From Juglans regia (taxonomy: Eukaryota; Streptophyta; Magnoliopsida; Fagales; Juglandaceae): a DNA stretch of 64,000 nucleotides. This document shows positions 11,801 to 22,800 of the stretch, piece after piece; within the stretch, counting starts at the first letter, position 1, and each line of letters opens with the position of its first letter. Made by a program: the position numbers and the translations under genes. The DNA lies in assembly GCF_001411555.2 (NCBI RefSeq), contig NW_023357374.1, positions 342,501-406,500 of the forward strand, written 5' to 3'. Under the pieces are notes generated by a model, which was not told the origin of the DNA, did no database searches, and saw only the letters and a program-made list of their open reading frames with translations.

Positions 11801-12215
11801 CCTAGTCTCTCTAGGCTGATATAGTCGGATATCCCGAACGAGCTGTGCACGACCTCAATGTTTGCCCGGGAAATGGATGTCGACCAGTGGTATCCCCCAA
11901 AATACTGCAAAGCATCATGGGGTACATTCTACAAACATTGGAGAGGAGCCTTGGGGCGCGATTTGCAGGATGAGATGAGACAAGAATTTTGGGTGCCATT
12001 GTCTTGAGTGTTGATCGGAGGAGGGAGGGTCATGTGAAGGAGGAAGAAGGAACGGTAACACAACAGAAGGTGGAGAGTCGATGGTTTGGAGCATGCATTT
12101 AAAGGGACTACATAGTTGGTTGCGCAAGCTTCGATGCAAAGACGGCCAATACCAAAGATAAGGGCAATTTGGGAAAATAATAAAGAAGTAACATTTAATT
12201 CCCGCCGCTGGCATG
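8830..12215 (-). pseudogene. Antisense 'gypsy-type transposon' ORF (Transposase_28-like), split by a hAT MITE
   Basis: The best-preserved part is 11263-11910, with LGSSQGVVDSEGYAEKV, then LRLPFCCPVWDVLDFLQLAP and AQLHPNAWRILKSTC. That combination is characteristic of the plant domain called putative gypsy-type transposon. Read further down the - strand, degraded frames continue to 8830: AKLRDHCQGYDEVWARDK at about 9290-9330, and a C-terminal piece with LLQFLDSLGRDLIPDAF. A hAT-like MITE at 9691-10240 interrupts it. Extra antisense ORFs between integrase and the 3' LTR are known in the Tat/Ogre group of Ty3/gypsy elements. The layout here, + strand integrase followed by this - strand ORF, fits that group. 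Several stops make it non-functional. Confidence 0.7.
9691..10240. mobile_element. hAT-like MITE (TAGGGGTG...TACACCCTTA)
   Basis: Ends TAGGGGTGAAAAACAAACC and CCGGTTACACCCTTA are inverted. The flanking octamers CTCCTCCT and CACCTCCT match at 7 of 8 positions. Each end has CCGGT/AACCAG words and the interior is an AT-rich core rich in ATATATTATAA. A second, inverted and truncated copy of the same family lies at 16955-17429, sharing the core text. It inserted into the antisense retrotransposon ORF and is therefore younger than it. Confidence 0.8.
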
Positions 12216-12233
12216 ACAAGAATTAACGAAGCA

Positions 12234-12287
12234 ACTGGAATGGATATTTCTCCGCAACTAGCCTAATCACTGGAATGGATATTTCTC
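12234..12287. repeat. 19-bp direct repeat, 35 bases apart
   Basis: ACTGGAATGGATATTTCTC occurs at 12234-12252 and again at 12269-12287 with 16 bases between. It sits at the edge between the antisense ORF region and the LTR-like sequence. It may be a small tandem duplication or the footprint of an excised insertion. Confidence 0.7.
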
Positions 12288-12289
12288 AG

Positions 12290-13920
12290 AGGTGACTAGT
12301 AAGTGTGATTTTTATTACTCTTTTATTTATGAAAAGTGTCAGTTTTCCTTCAATACCATAGATTTAATTTTATTACTACATATTTTTCTTTATTTTCTTG
12401 AATTTGAAGGAATAAGAAGATTTAGTACAAAAGGATGACATTTTGGTACAAAAGAAGAGACTACGGATCCAGACCGATTAGAGGCAACGAGATCTAAAAA
12501 GAAGCGAGGAGACTCAATGGCGACTAGAATTGATGACAAGAGTTAGGTGATGAGCGATATATTTTATCTCCTGGGCGATAAGACTTGGTGACAAGACTCT
12601 GGGCGGTTAGATTGGATGACTAGTCTAACCAACCAACTTGAAAGACCAACCTAAACGACATCATGGGAAACAACTAGCAAAGGGCTTGAAAGTAATTTTG
12701 ATCAAGAAAAAGAGAAAGAAATCACAGAAGAAATCCACAAGAAGTCCAAGTTCAGATTACATTGGAAGATAGCCTTGACATGTTTGAGTGTTTTGATCAT
12801 AACTTTCTACTCACATATCTGATGGATGCGATTCTAAATAGGTTGGAAAGCTGACTTAAAGAGCTACAACTTTATCTGTAATTGATATTTCTAAATTCTA
12901 ACTCCTGGAGCGCGTACGAGGCTGCCAAAATTAGTCCTAAAAGTTAGGCGATTTTTTAGCAAGAAATCATGAAAACATTAGGGTTTCTTTTCTACCCTAT
13001 ATAAGCATTTCAGTAGTACGAAATTAAGGGGGGAGATAGATTCCAATATTTCAGAATTTATTCTTTAAGTTTCTTTCAAGGAGATAGATTTGGGGAGCAG
13101 AGGCAAGAGTCGCATGCTTCATCAATTGACTCTAATGAAAAATACTAGTTTTATTCTTTTCTTTTCAGTTTCATTATGAACTAAATTTATTTTCTAGATT
13201 TTTGATGTAGTTTAACATTGAACACACAATTTATATTCTAAATTATTTTACTTTCAATATTTTTATAATTGAGTGTTTATTTCTTGTTCTTAATGCTTGC
13301 AATTTTCTATCTAATTATTGTTCGATCTATTGAATCACACTGAGACCGAGAGGTGATTTGTGATGAAACCTCTAGGATTAAGCACATTAGTTGAGCGAAA
13401 GTAGAGATACTTTACCGTAATTAGTGTGATTTTCAAGAAAAATCCAAGGAACTTAATGAGTCTCTAATTAATTAAATTCACATAGACATATGAAGTTATT
13501 AATTAGAGATATTTTTAGTATTGTTCGAGAGAAAATATTGAATAGTCTAGGAATTTTTATCATCAAATTGGGATAATTGGAATTCTATAACAAGAAAGAA
13601 TAAATTGTGTGGGATTTGCTAAGTGAAATCAAACGCTCTAGATATATTTTTATTATCTTTAAAAATCTAAATTTTAATGTTCTTTTCTTCAGATTAATTT
13701 AGATAATCTATTCTTTAAATTTTAATTTTCTAAATAGTAATTTATTTAATAAATTTCAGTACTTAATAGCATAATTAATCTCTATGGATTTGATATTTAT
13801 TTTCTTTAAAAATACTTTACTTATTTATTATGATTATGAACATTTGCAAATATTTTTATGCAAACAGTGACACGAGCCCCCTTTTCGTCACCGTCGTTGA
13901 TTGACGGTTACAAAACACAC
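12290..13920. other. LTR-like sequence of a Ty3/gypsy element
   Basis: The stretch lacks genes but has LTR-like features. These include a TATATAA box at 12998-13004 after TTAGGGTTTCTTTTCTACCC, and an upstream block (TAGGTTGGAAAGCTGACTTA followed by GAGCTACAACTTTA) of a kind often seen in plant LTRs. I could not find a second copy or a primer-binding site in the window, so its boundaries are approximate and its assignment rests on these features and its place beside the gypsy remnant. Confidence 0.5.
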
Positions 13921-13984
13921 ATCAACAGTACATGAAAAATAAAAGCATAAAAAGGTTAATTTACTTGCGGACAATGATATCATT

Positions 13985-14212
13985 TAGTTGTGGTACAAGT
14001 GAGAGAAAACGAAATCCTATCTTCATTGTCAGGATTAGAGAGTACAAAGGTCCACACAGTTTGTATGTGATTATCGCCTTGCATATCCTTTGGGAAATAA
14101 CTTGGTCGTGATTCATCTTCGTCATTGGACTGCACCAATAATGAGGTAAATGACAAAATTCCAGAAGAAAGGCGCCCAAATATTGATTCACCTGGGAACA
14201 TAAAGACCACAA
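13985..14212 (-). other. Unassigned reading frame of coding-like composition
   Basis: The minus-strand frame includes GESIFGRLSSGILSFTSLLV followed by an acidic stretch and LSNPDNEDRISFSL. Composition is balanced rather than low-complexity, and an AG/GT-like junction lies near its start. I do not recognise the protein and see no further exons on either side. It may be an exon of a decayed gene or of an unrecognised repeat. Confidence 0.2.
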
Positions 14213-15054
14213 AAATCCTTTAAATTTTTGTTGTCGATTGTGTATATACCTCCCACGTACAAGCCTACATAGCTACCACATAAACAATTGTGGTTGCTCT
14301 GATCTCCTAGGCTGAATGCGTGGATGGATACTAGTCTCCAAAAAAGTTGGATATATGCTTTTCGGATAAACTAACCACTATTTCATAATTAATTGACAAC
14401 TATCTAATAAAATAGTAGTTTTTTTAGAATTTGATGAGTTTAAATTTAAAAATAATATTACCTATGGTAAAATTGTAAGTGAATTAGTGATATGTTATTG
14501 TTGGCTACAATTTTATTGTTTCTCTCTGCTTAAAGTCTTGGGAGGATGGAGGAAAGGTGGCCAAGCACAATTCTCCCTTGGACTATAAGAAATTGGAGCA
14601 TTTAATTTTAATTTTAGCACGATTTCTTTTATATGGAAAATAGACTGCATTCATTCATAGAAGTGAAGTTACAATTGTGACTGATACATATAGTAAAAAA
14701 ATTCAGATTACAAGCCAACTACTCACGGTTGGGACTTCTCCAGTAACACAAATTCATTTGTGATTGATATGGTCTTAACTTCTAGAACTCTCTACAGACA
14801 AACCATCTAAGAGACCACACTTTGCCTAAATCAAAGATTTCTAACCCCACCCTTCAGAGGAGTAGAGAACTTTCACTTTTTGGACAAAATGTCCAAGAGA
14901 CTATTTCTTTTTTATTATTAACCTAGAACAAAGTAAATAACAAAAAACGTAAATGATAGATGAGAAATAATGAAATACAGCTTGGAAAGCTATAGAGAAG
15001 ATCACCATGTTATATAGTTTATGTTCATGATAAACTTCTTTATGTTTTTAAACA
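14213..15054. other. No gene seen
   Basis: AT-rich sequence with short frames only. I could not assign a repeat family or an element boundary. Confidence 0.4.
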
Positions 15055-15069
15055 AATGTGACTTCATTC

Positions 15070-16551
15070 TTTTTTTTTTTTTTTTAAAGAGTTGGTGACC
15101 ACATGTCCAAGAGTGGCCCCTCCCTGAGTTTATTAAGAACTCTCACTTAAGGCAAATGAATACCATAATAAAACAAAAAGCATAAGGGGATTACAAAAGA
15201 AATAAAGAAAAACATCCCTTGTGCTGAAACCAAAAAACCAATAACCAATGAAAAAATATAATGAATTATAAACGTAAATAAGATAATTCCCAATAATCCG
15301 TACGTAAAAGGCCTTGAATTTTACTAGATCCAAAATCAGCACCCATGATAATCCGATTAAAATTATTCGCACCCTCCTTGGCTAGAAAATCCGCCACCAT
15401 GTTAGCTTCTCTATAAATATGAATGATAAAGCATCTTACCATCCTTAGCAAACTTTGTATTTTTTCCCAAAAATCCCACATATACCAAAAATTACAAGCT
15501 CCATTTCAGATCCATTGCACTACTACTTTCGCCAAAGTGTTTGTAGCAACCTCGTAATACCTTGTAAAACCAGTAATGGAGTTACCCCTACATCCTAAAT
15601 TATTCTTCCCCCTCTTGCTTTGCCAGGATTTCCCATGGAGTAACCATCCACATTGAGTTTAAAAACTCCTCTATTTGTTTTTTTCCAAGCCACCATTTTA
15701 GGAATTTTGTTAATCAACGGAGCCATAGAGCAATTTAACTCCTTCAAAATTTTCTCATCATTAACATGACTCTTTCTAAATTTCTGCTGTAGGGAAAATA
15801 TATCTACAAGAGAACCTTTAACCACCCAAATAACATCATAACAATCTGACTTCAAATCCTCCATTCTAGGTACACAACAATTTTTCCATAAGGCCCAAGT
15901 GATCACAATAGGCAAAATACCTCTGCAAAGTGCAACCTGGGTAGATGCCGACCCCCTTAACCACCAAAAATTCATAATACCTTACAATGTGTTGAAATGA
16001 GTCAATCTAACTCCTAACACATTAGCAACATATTTCCAGACTTTAGAAGCTAATTCCACCATTACACAACACATGATCCATGGTTTCTTGTTGAAGAGCA
16101 ATAGAACAATTACATTTTGACGCCATCAAAATGCCAAGCTTACTAATCCTCTCATCTACTGGTAAAGCTTCTCTCCGAGCTCGCCAACACATAAAAGACA
16201 TTTTTTATGGAACATATTTCTGCCATAGCCACTTACACCATGGACAAATATTCGAATGATCTCGGATTATATCCCAAACTGATTTAGTGGTAAAGATCCC
16301 ATCTACGTTAGGCTACCAAATGCGAATATCTTTTCCAGACTTTAATGATCCTTTCCAGTGAACTATTTTTTGCACACAATATGCCGAAACCAAGTCCTAT
16401 AATCTGCCAATATCCCCACCCATTCGATGTCCATACATCAACCACTCTAAGTCGTGGGTTCCCTGTCACCTCTTGTGTCTCAAAGATAGCGCCATCTCCT
16501 AGCCAATTATCATACCAGAAGTTAACATCACCTTGCCGAATTAGACTCTTT
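15070..16551 (-). mobile_element. 5'-truncated L1-type LINE with 15-bp TSD (zf-RVT and RNase H portion)
   Basis: A poly-T run at 15070-15085 is the poly-A tail of a minus-strand insertion. AATGTGACTTCATTC flanks it perfectly (15055-15069 and 16552-16566). In 5' to 3' order on the minus strand the relic encodes a post-RT segment with GDVNFWYDNWLGDGAIF (16308-16560) and an RNase H (RVT_3) domain. RNase H begins KTNRGVFKLNVDGYSMGNPG (about 15640-15700) and ends with YREANMVADFLAKEGANNFN (about 15350-15410). Stops and frameshifts are present. Endonuclease and RT are absent, so this is a dead-on-arrival copy. Confidence 0.9.
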
Positions 16552-16566
16552 AATGTGACTTCATTC

Positions 16567-16954
16567 ACGCGCTGCTAGATTAACTTATTAGTTTTCAAAA
16601 TCAAATAAATTTTAGTACTTAAATTCTTATTAATTTCTATGAGTTCATATTAATAATTATTTTCTTAAGTTTATAAAACTCAAGTTACTTAGGTTATATA
16701 TATATATATATTATTAAAACTAGGAAAGAATTTTCCTCCAAATTAGTCATCTATAAAAATGTCAAGTGTCATTTGAGTATTTCATAAGTACATATTTTTT
16801 AAAAGTCTAATTAAAAACAAAAATGCTTGCTATCAGGACTTGGTATAAAACCTAGATTTTACACCCTTCCTAAGTGGACACCTCATTATTCTATCATTTT
16901 TATATAAGCAAAACTATACTGGATTAAGATTATGAAAATGAAAAATCTAAAACT
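16567..16954. other. AT-rich spacer, no gene seen
   Basis: Short AT-rich sequence between the LINE and the truncated hAT MITE, including a TATATATATATA run near 16697. Nothing else is recognisable. Confidence 0.4.
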
Positions 16955-17429
16955 ATAATATTGTATTATATTATAATATATATTATAATTGTATTATAGA
17001 CGATAGTGATATATTATAATATATAATATAGTGATATAGTATTAGTATTAGTATAACTATTAATATAATAAACTATAGTAATAATATGTAGTTATTTATA
17101 TAGGATTTTAAAATTTAATATTATATTAATTAGTAATTTATCATCTAATGCAAAATTATTTTATATATAATTATATACATTATATATAAAAATTATATAT
17201 AATATCAAAATATTTTATACAATATAAAAAATTAAAATATATATATGAACCAGCCTAATTTGATTCGGTCCGATGTTAGAAAAAGGAAAATCGAAACCGG
17301 ATCGAGTTCGATTTGTTTTGAGAAAAATAGAACGGGTATGGAAGCGGGTACCGAAACCAGTACCGAACCCACTGGTTTGATCCAATCCGGTCCAATTTAT
17401 TGGTTCACTGGTCTTTTTTTTCACCCCTA
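16955..17429. mobile_element. Truncated, inverted copy of the 9.7-kb hAT-like MITE
   Basis: The right end TTCACCCCTA at 17429 and the preceding CCAGT/CCGGT-rich 170 bases are the reverse complement of the start of the 9691-10240 element. The AT-rich core (for example TAGTAATTTATCATCTAATG near 17132-17151) also matches it in reverse. The other terminus is missing, so no target duplication can be checked. The + strand frame at 17245-17430 is a by-product of the CCGGT-rich end. Confidence 0.7.
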
Positions 17430-17879
17430 AGGTGCAAGTAAAAATTTGGCTTTGCATGGGTTCCAAATCTTCTACTATTTGTTAAAAAAACCTTCCATTG
17501 GAGCATAGATCATCGGTACATACCTTGTGGATAAAGTGGGAAGGCAAAAGCGGCGAACCTTACTATGTCATGTGACACGATTTTTTTGTAACCAACGTTG
17601 AAATGCTTCAAATTTCTTAGGCTTAATTTGTGGGACCACTCAATCCATGTTACTCTTCAATAAAAATTTCGTGAAATAATTCTTAAAATCAACGAAAGCA
17701 ATTAGTTATCAAAAGCCAATATTAATATCAGCCAATCTTTCTCATATTTAAATAATAGAGTAGTATCGAATGAATGAGAGAGCTGAACCCAAGTCAACTA
17801 AATTTGAGTGCATTTTTAGCACAAGGATTTAGATCTCTGTCAATGTGTGTTCCACATCTTTCTATCAATATTGTCCAGT

Positions 17880-18360
17880 CGGACTGATGGGGGGATCTCG
17901 AGGGCAAGCACAGAATTTGCCCATGCTCTTCCTTATGGGAAGCTCGGGGTGAGCATTGTAGTCGTTGGTTTGCTGAAGAAATCTAAGGTTTCGGGCTTTT
18001 CACTTGCATGATGGGCCGATCATCATTCCTCGCCTACAATGATTGCTCAGGGTGAACTTAGTGCTCGCCCGCAATGATCTCGCTATGCTCATTGTTCACC
18101 ACAAATTTCATTTCTTGCCCGTGAGGGTACATTGTTGCTTGTGATGAGCTTCATTGCTCGCTTGTGACATGGACAGTGTGGCGAGTGAGCAAAGAGCTCG
18201 CTACGCTTTTTGCCCTGAGTGAGCTTCATTGCTCGCCCGTTGTGCTTGTTCATTACTCTGTTGAGATATTCCAAGCGTAGACGAGCTGAGTACCTATCGT
18301 GCTTGTGCTCGGGGTGAGCATAGTGCTCACCCTTCAATGCGATGTGCATGGGTGTGCAAT
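17880..18360. repeat. GCTCGCC/GAGCA-rich degenerate repeat region
   Basis: Words such as GCTCGCCCG, TTCATTGCTCG, GGTGAGCATTG and GTGAGCAAAGAGCTCGC recur at roughly 25-45 base spacing. The motif vocabulary resembles the minisatellite near the start of the window, although units are too diverged to align by eye. The surrounding 17430-18784 holds no gene I can support and may be part of an LTR. Confidence 0.5.
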
Positions 18361-18784
18361 GAGTTACTTTAAAATTTATCTTCGTGGTTGTTTTGGCATA
18401 GTTTTGCTAGACGTCTTCCTTGTGTAGAACTAAGCTTTGATGGGCTTTTATTTGGAGAGTGCTAAATCGATCCCACTGATGGAGACAAACTGTTTGCATT
18501 TTTTTAGGTTGAGGGTGGAATGCCGACAATATGATTTGATGATGCTCTTATTTTCTCGTAGTGATTTGAACTCCTTTTGCAATATAAGAAATTGTCTCTG
18601 GATTTCGCTGGGTCTTGAAGGATCAGAGACACTCCCATGCTTAAATTAGCCATTTTATCATCTCTAGAGAAATCATTGAGAGAGTGTCTTTTCTTCAATT
18701 TTCTATTCATTTTATGGAATGACTTTTTTTATAAAATTTTCGGAACTTGTGGATATTTATCAAGTCTCAATTTTTGACCCGTTA

Positions 18785-18980
18785 GGCTGTGTTTTTATAT
18801 TGAAATGTGTTGAGTTAAATTGAGATGATAAAATATTATTAGAATATTATTTTTAAATATTATTATTATTTTAGAATTTAAAAAAATCGAATTGTTTATT
18901 ATATTTTGTATTAGAATTTAAAAAATTTGTATTGATGATTGAAATGAATTGAGATTAGTTTAAGAACCAAACGAAGCTAG
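18785..18980. mobile_element. Tourist-like MITE, diverged copy
   Basis: Starts GGCTGTGTTTTTATAT and ends GAACCAAACGAAGC, whose complement GCTTCGTTTGGTTC resembles the start. TTA precedes it at 18782-18784 and TTA also follows at 18981-18983. The interior carries GAGTTAAATTGAGATGA and GAATTGAGATTAG, the hallmark words of the CATCTCATCTCA MITE family. Confidence 0.6.
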
Positions 18981-19348
18981 TTAAGACTTTATATTTTACA
19001 TTCTTTTAACTTTATAATTTTTTTATTCAATTTTTTTTTCTCATTTCTTAAAACTTCATAAAAATTTTAAATCAAACTATTTGAAATTATCTCACTATTA
19101 TTAACATATAAAAAACTCTATTTATCATTCTATATACTATAAATTACACTTTTTTTTTATATATTTTTTATTTTGTTCTCTTATTAAATATGTGATATGT
19201 GAATGATGAGTAAAACAATTTAATAAGTTTAAGAAGTATAAAATTTAAAAAAATTTTAAAAATAAAAAAAGTAAAAAAATACATGATTTACAATGTGTTG
19301 GGATAATAAGTAGAAATCATGTTTGAATCTCGTATATGTAACCGCTTA

Positions 19349-19572
19349 GGGCAGTTTTGAGACACAAGATAAAACATAAAATTCTCATCTCATCTCATTT
19401 CATCTAATCATTACATCTTTTTTAAATTTCCATACAAAATATAATAAATAATTCAACTTTTTCAAATTTTAATATACTTTTTTCAAATTCCAAAATAATA
19501 ATAATATTAAAATATAATATTTTAAACTTCAAAACAAAACACAAAATTCTCATCTCATCCCCAACACTGCCC
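19349..19572. mobile_element. Tourist-like (PIF/Harbinger) MITE, 224 bp, upstream of GSTZ1
   Basis: GGGCAGTTTTGAGACAC at the left and CAACACTGCCC at the right are inverted. TTA flanks both sides (19346-19348 and 19573-19575). The interior has CTCATCTCATCTCATTTCAT near the left end and TTCTCATCTCATCC near the right. It lies about 250 bases before the GSTZ1 start codon and so could contribute to the promoter region. Confidence 0.8.
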
Positions 19573-19575
19573 TTA

Positions 19576-19825
19576 ATCCTTACTGACACCAGTCATGGTG
19601 AGTCAAGGTCGGTTCTGTTGTGTTATTTGGGCGAAACCAAGTCTGACTTTTCAAGATTCAGCCGTTAATCGATCGATCGATCGATCGGACTTCTCAGCTA
19701 CATCGACTGGGTGATGATGGTATGCGCCATCAAAATCTATGTGTCGTTTTTTTTTTTTTTTTTTTCTTTTCACTTTCTGTAGTTATTTTGCGTGTTTGTA
19801 ACCCTTCCGAGAGAAGAGCGAGAAA
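19576..19825 (+). promoter_or_regulatory. GSTZ1 proximal promoter and 5' UTR region
   Basis: The interval contains five tandem ATCG units (19668-19687) and a T-rich run of about 22 bases (about 19747-19768), followed by a CT-rich leader up to the ATG. I see no clear TATA box in the expected place, so the transcription start is unknown. The pyrimidine-rich leader would fit a TATA-less plant housekeeping promoter. Confidence 0.45.
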
Positions 19826-22800
19826 ATGAGCTCTAGTTTGGGTTTTGATCAGGCAAGTAGAAGTGGTGATAAGAATCAACTGAAACTGTATTCGTACTAT
19901 TCTAGCTCTTGCGCCTACCGTGTCCGTACTGCCCTCAATTTGAAAGGTAATGAATGAACTTTGCTTCCCAACCTAATTCTAATAGTTTATTGATCATATG
20001 AACTCTTATTTATCCATTTTTTGTTTCAATTTACATAATAAATTGAAGGGTTGAAATACGAGTATAAAGCAGTTGACTTGTTGAAGGGAGAGCAATTCAG
20101 TCCAGGTGATTTTGGCTTCTCTTTTTGTTCTTCTAGGATCCAAATCGTATGCATGTATTCTATTTTGTCAATCGTCAGCGTGAGCGCTATTGCTCTGCAC
20201 GTATTCTATAATTTCAATGTTTATCATAACGAAAGAAAAAGAAGAAGAGAATAACGCACTTGAAATCATTCTCTCTTTCGCTGTATAGAGTTTACAGAGC
20301 TCAATCCTATTGGCTACGTGCCAGTGCTCGTGGATGGGGAATTCATAGTTTCCGACTCTTTCGCCATCATAATGGTATATCATTACCAGGATTTCACAAT
20401 TTCTTTACCTTCTGTCTGCACGTTTACATCTTTCCTCCAACTATTCTTGTTGTAATTTGTAATGTATACAGTATTTAGAAGAGAAATATCCTCAGCATCC
20501 ATTGTTGCCTCAAGATCTTCAGAAAAGAGGCATCAATTACCAGGTAATATTGCATCTTGTTTGTTGATAATAATTATTATCAGCATATTTTGTGTTATCA
20601 CATATTTTTTTTTTATCAAATTCCTTGTGCTCAAACTAATAGATTTCAATAGTGTGAAGTATAATTCTTTATACGATGAAAAATCTAAGATCATCCCATG
20701 CTCCCTGAGCTCTACATCTTACATTAAATGCTATTGTTAAAAAAAAGTGACATATTCCTGGGCTATTGAAGTCATTATCTCAAGTATATGAGATTGTTGC
20801 ATATATTTGTAACATCCCTTCCCGTAGTTCAGGAATATTACGAAACATTCATACATAATGCCTGGTAAAGAGATTCATATCATGAATTACTTCATTTTAT
20901 TGAAAAGCATCAAAAACATAAAAACTGAACTGAACATAATTGTTTTGGAACTGAACGTAAAATAAAAAGAACATAAACTAATCCTACGAATGACATGAAA
21001 GAAATCAAACATTCTGGTGTGGATAACACTTATTCCTTCCTAAGTCTTTCTACTAGATCTACTTCTAGCCATCCAGCTCTGCGTCATCATAATCATCATC
21101 TGTGAGAATTAAACATAGAAGCAAACAGAAAGACAAACAAAAAAAATGAGTCGTATGCTCAGTAAGTAGCACATCATACCGTAAAATATAAATTAACTTA
21201 GCATAGACTTAATTTTTGAAAGACTCTTCATGCATACATACATCATCATGGATTAACATAGCATATCTATTCATCATTAACATGAGTGGAAACATACATA
21301 ATCATGGCAAACATGTAACGTGAATGCGTAAATAACTTGTTTATCTTGTCTTTTACTTATCATAAGGTGAATCACACTTGAGTCCGTGACACCGCATGGC
21401 TTATCTTGTAGTGAAACACTCTTGAGTCCGTATTTTACTTAATCTTGCTTAACTTGTCGTAATATGGAGTGAAACACGCTTGAGTCCGTAATTCTCTTAA
21501 CTTGCATAACTTGTCATAACATGGAGTGAAACACGCTTGAGTCTATGTTTCACTTAACTTGTATAACGTGGAGTGAAACATGCTTGAGTCTGTATTTCAC
21601 TTAACTGGCATAACATGGAGTGAAACATTCTTGAGTCCGTGTTTCACTCAACTTTGTGGTTAACCATACTTGAGTCTGTGGTAATATCTTAGCATAACTT
21701 GTGATGAACATACTTGGGTCCGTGTCACCTTAAAACTTCTTATCTTTCTTAATGCATGAGACTTTATTAGGCTTCATGAACTTTTGTAACATGACATACT
21801 CTTGTTCATGACATAGCATAACATGGCATTTTTTTGTACATGGCATAGCATAACATGACATGACATAACATAACATGATCTGAACATTTTATGACATTCC
21901 ATGGCATACATGATTTAAGTACTACATGAACATGGCATACATGATCCAAGTACTACATGAACATGGTATACATGATCTAAGTATTATATGAACATGGCAT
22001 ACATAATCTGGCTATTCTTATTACATGGCATACTTGACTTAAATTACTACTTGAACATCTCATGACTTCCATGTGATTTTAGTAACATTCAATCCATCAA
22101 ACAACAAATTCATTCATTCAAGCATAATCTCATAAAATTCATCAAAGATTGTGAAAGGAATCTAATCTTGATTTGTCTCTTAGCATAGCGTAGATAACCA
22201 TCATAAGCACATCATATTTTCATACATAACAATAATATTCATAGTACGCATGCATTTATATGATCATACTATTTACCTCTTAGAGCTGCTTCCTGATTCC
22301 CACTTTGTAGTGTGCTACCTATACAAGGTACTAGATGTTACTAATTCCTTAGTGAACGTGTAGCATTCTAATTACTTACAATCATACCATAGATTTAACA
22401 CATATTCAATTAAAGATTACTACATATTAATATTATTCAAAACCCATAACATATCCTTTAAAGAAATAACTTAATACTTGTATTAAAATATAGGAAGGCC
22501 CAAGGCCAACAGGGGAAAACAGTCCACTTTAAAAGAACAAGGTTTCTTCAAGAGGATTTACGGAAGCCTATAAACATCAAAGCTTTTAAGGGTATTTTAG
22601 GGAAACATCTTAATGGGCATGGGTATTTTGGGAAGACCGGATATAAATGAAAATATAGGCTTACGGGGTAAAGGCTCTCATCGCGTAACAGAGGGACTGG
22701 ACTTAAGAATAAAGGGAGTGGTTGTGCGATGCTCATCTAGAGAAGGAGGCTGAGACGACGGCGGCTCTGGGTGGCTGGGAGTGTTCGGCGGCACAACTGG

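Noticed and set aside
20051..20740. Frames of 67-92 residues within GSTZ1
   Set aside because: They read through exons 2-4 into introns. The spliced gene explains them.
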